23,056 nt of DNA from JBQTIP01 sp052388025 (GTDB lineage Bacteria; Actinomycetota; UBA4738; HRBIN12), in the NCBI GenBank assembly GCA_052388025.1, contig JBQTIP010000161.1, positions 1 through 23,056 on the forward strand, given 5' to 3'. This document shows, piece after piece, positions 22,758 to 23,056 of the stretch (its first letter is position 1; each line of letters begins with the position of its first letter). The notes beneath the pieces were generated by a model. It did not search any database and was not told the origin of the DNA. It saw only the letters and a list, made by a program, of their open reading frames with translations. The translations under genes were made by a program, and so were the position numbers.

Positions 22758-22922
22758 CTAGCGCGTTTCGCGGTGGAGGGTGTGGCCGCGACACCACCGA
22801 CAGTACTTCCTGAGCTCGATACGGTCGCGGTCGTTCAGCCTGTTCTTGACCGTGTTGTAGTTCCGACGCTTGCACTCGGTGCAGGCGAGCGTGATCTTCG
22901 GGCGGTTGTCGGTCTTGGCCAT
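22758..22922 (-). CDS. rpmG: 50S ribosomal protein L33 (bL33)
   Basis: A 54-residue protein read by hand: MAKTDNRPKITLACTECKRR, then NYNTVKNRLNDRDRIELRKY and CRWCRGHTLHRETR. Two CxxC pairs (CTEC and CRWC) make it the zinc-binding (C+) form. The ATG at 22920-22922 is 7 bases after the tuf stop, with AGTAGGTG as ribosome binding site, so it is co-transcribed with tuf. After the stop only a weak GCGT/ACGC hairpin is seen before the convergent response-regulator gene. Confidence 0.96.
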   Translation of the reverse strand: MAKTDNRPKITLACTECKRRNYNTVKNRLNDRDRIELRKYCRWCRGHTLHRETR

Positions 22923-22929
22923 CGAACAC

Positions 22930-23056
22930 CTACTTCAGGATCTTCGTGACGCGGCCGGCGCCCACGGTGCGCCCGCCCTCGCGGATGGCGAAGCGCAGCC
23001 CCTCCTCCATGGCGATGGGGGCGATCAGCTCGACGGTCATCTCGATGTTGTCTCCG
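22930..23056 (-). CDS. tuf: Elongation factor Tu, C-terminal fragment (second tuf copy, cut by window edge)
   Basis: The last about 41 codons of a tuf gene: DNIEMTVELIAPIAMEEGLR, FAIREGGRTVGAGRVTKILK and stop TAG (22930-22932), the characteristic end of EF-Tu domain III. It lies upstream of rpmG, the tufB-rpmG arrangement. The left edge carries the beginning of a tuf after fusA, so either two tuf genes exist or, less likely, the window joins a circle. The two fragments do not overlap in sequence, so identity between copies cannot be judged here. Confidence 0.95.
   Translation of the reverse strand, partial: GDNIEMTVELIAPIAMEEGLRFAIREGGRTVGAGRVTKILK

Noticed and set aside
22714..22929. 71-codon minus-strand open frame over rpmG
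   Set aside because: Wrong frame. The L33 protein with its two CxxC pairs is encoded in another frame at 22758-22922.

Overview
The window is a GC-rich piece of bacterial chromosome that looks like an actinomycete relative (Actinomycetota), probably an uncultured or deep-branching one. The evidence is the RpoC N-terminus (start MLDVNYFDEIRIGLATA), the actinobacterial-type RpoB rifampicin region, and the rpmG - hadA - hadB - tRNA-Trp - secE - nusG - rplK - rplA gene order, which is the order known from Mycobacterium. Nearly all of it is the transcription/translation 'str - rif - L11/L10' supercluster on the minus strand. Into it are set a few unrelated plus-strand genes.

Layout from left to right. 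1-3420 (minus): the str operon rpsL-rpsG-fusA-tuf, with tuf cut by the window edge. It has a consensus TTGACA promoter and a leader of stacked hairpins. 3608-7672 (plus): a secreted subtilase (S8 peptidase) of 1109 residues, a strong hairpin terminator, and an inositol-monophosphatase-type gene that is a pseudogene (frameshift plus internal deletion of the metal-site region). 7684-15289 (minus): rpoB-rpoC, driven by two tandem sigma70-type promoters and closed by a hairpin terminator. 15286-16916 (minus): rplJ-rplL followed by a small XRE-family regulator wedged between rplL and rpoB. rplJ has its own promoter and an L10-leader RNA ending in a terminator/antiterminator pair. 16940-19313 (minus): tRNA-Trp, secE, nusG, rplK, rplA, with a promoter upstream of the tRNA. 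19436-21133 (plus): a 565-residue, cysteine-free, almost wholly helical protein of unknown function. 21156-21979 (minus): a hadB/hadA-like MaoC dehydratase pair. 22067-22747 (plus): a NarL/LuxR-type response regulator without a kinase next to it. 22758-23056 (minus): rpmG preceded by the 3' end of another tuf.

The core genes make RNA polymerase, elongation factors, the Sec translocon subunit SecE, NusG and the ribosomal stalk, all growth-rate-linked. The visible control elements (rpsL leader, L10 leader with attenuator, tandem rpoB promoters, an XRE gene whose end overlaps an rpoB promoter) suggest several regulatory layers. I do not see a CRISPR array, transposase, phage, toxin-antitoxin or biosynthetic cluster. 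The best candidates for something not routinely described are the attenuated L10 leader, the XRE gene between rplL and rpoB, the structured rpsL leader and the unknown helical protein. The window begins and ends about 127 bases inside tuf sequence, which hints that two near-identical tuf copies set its limits.
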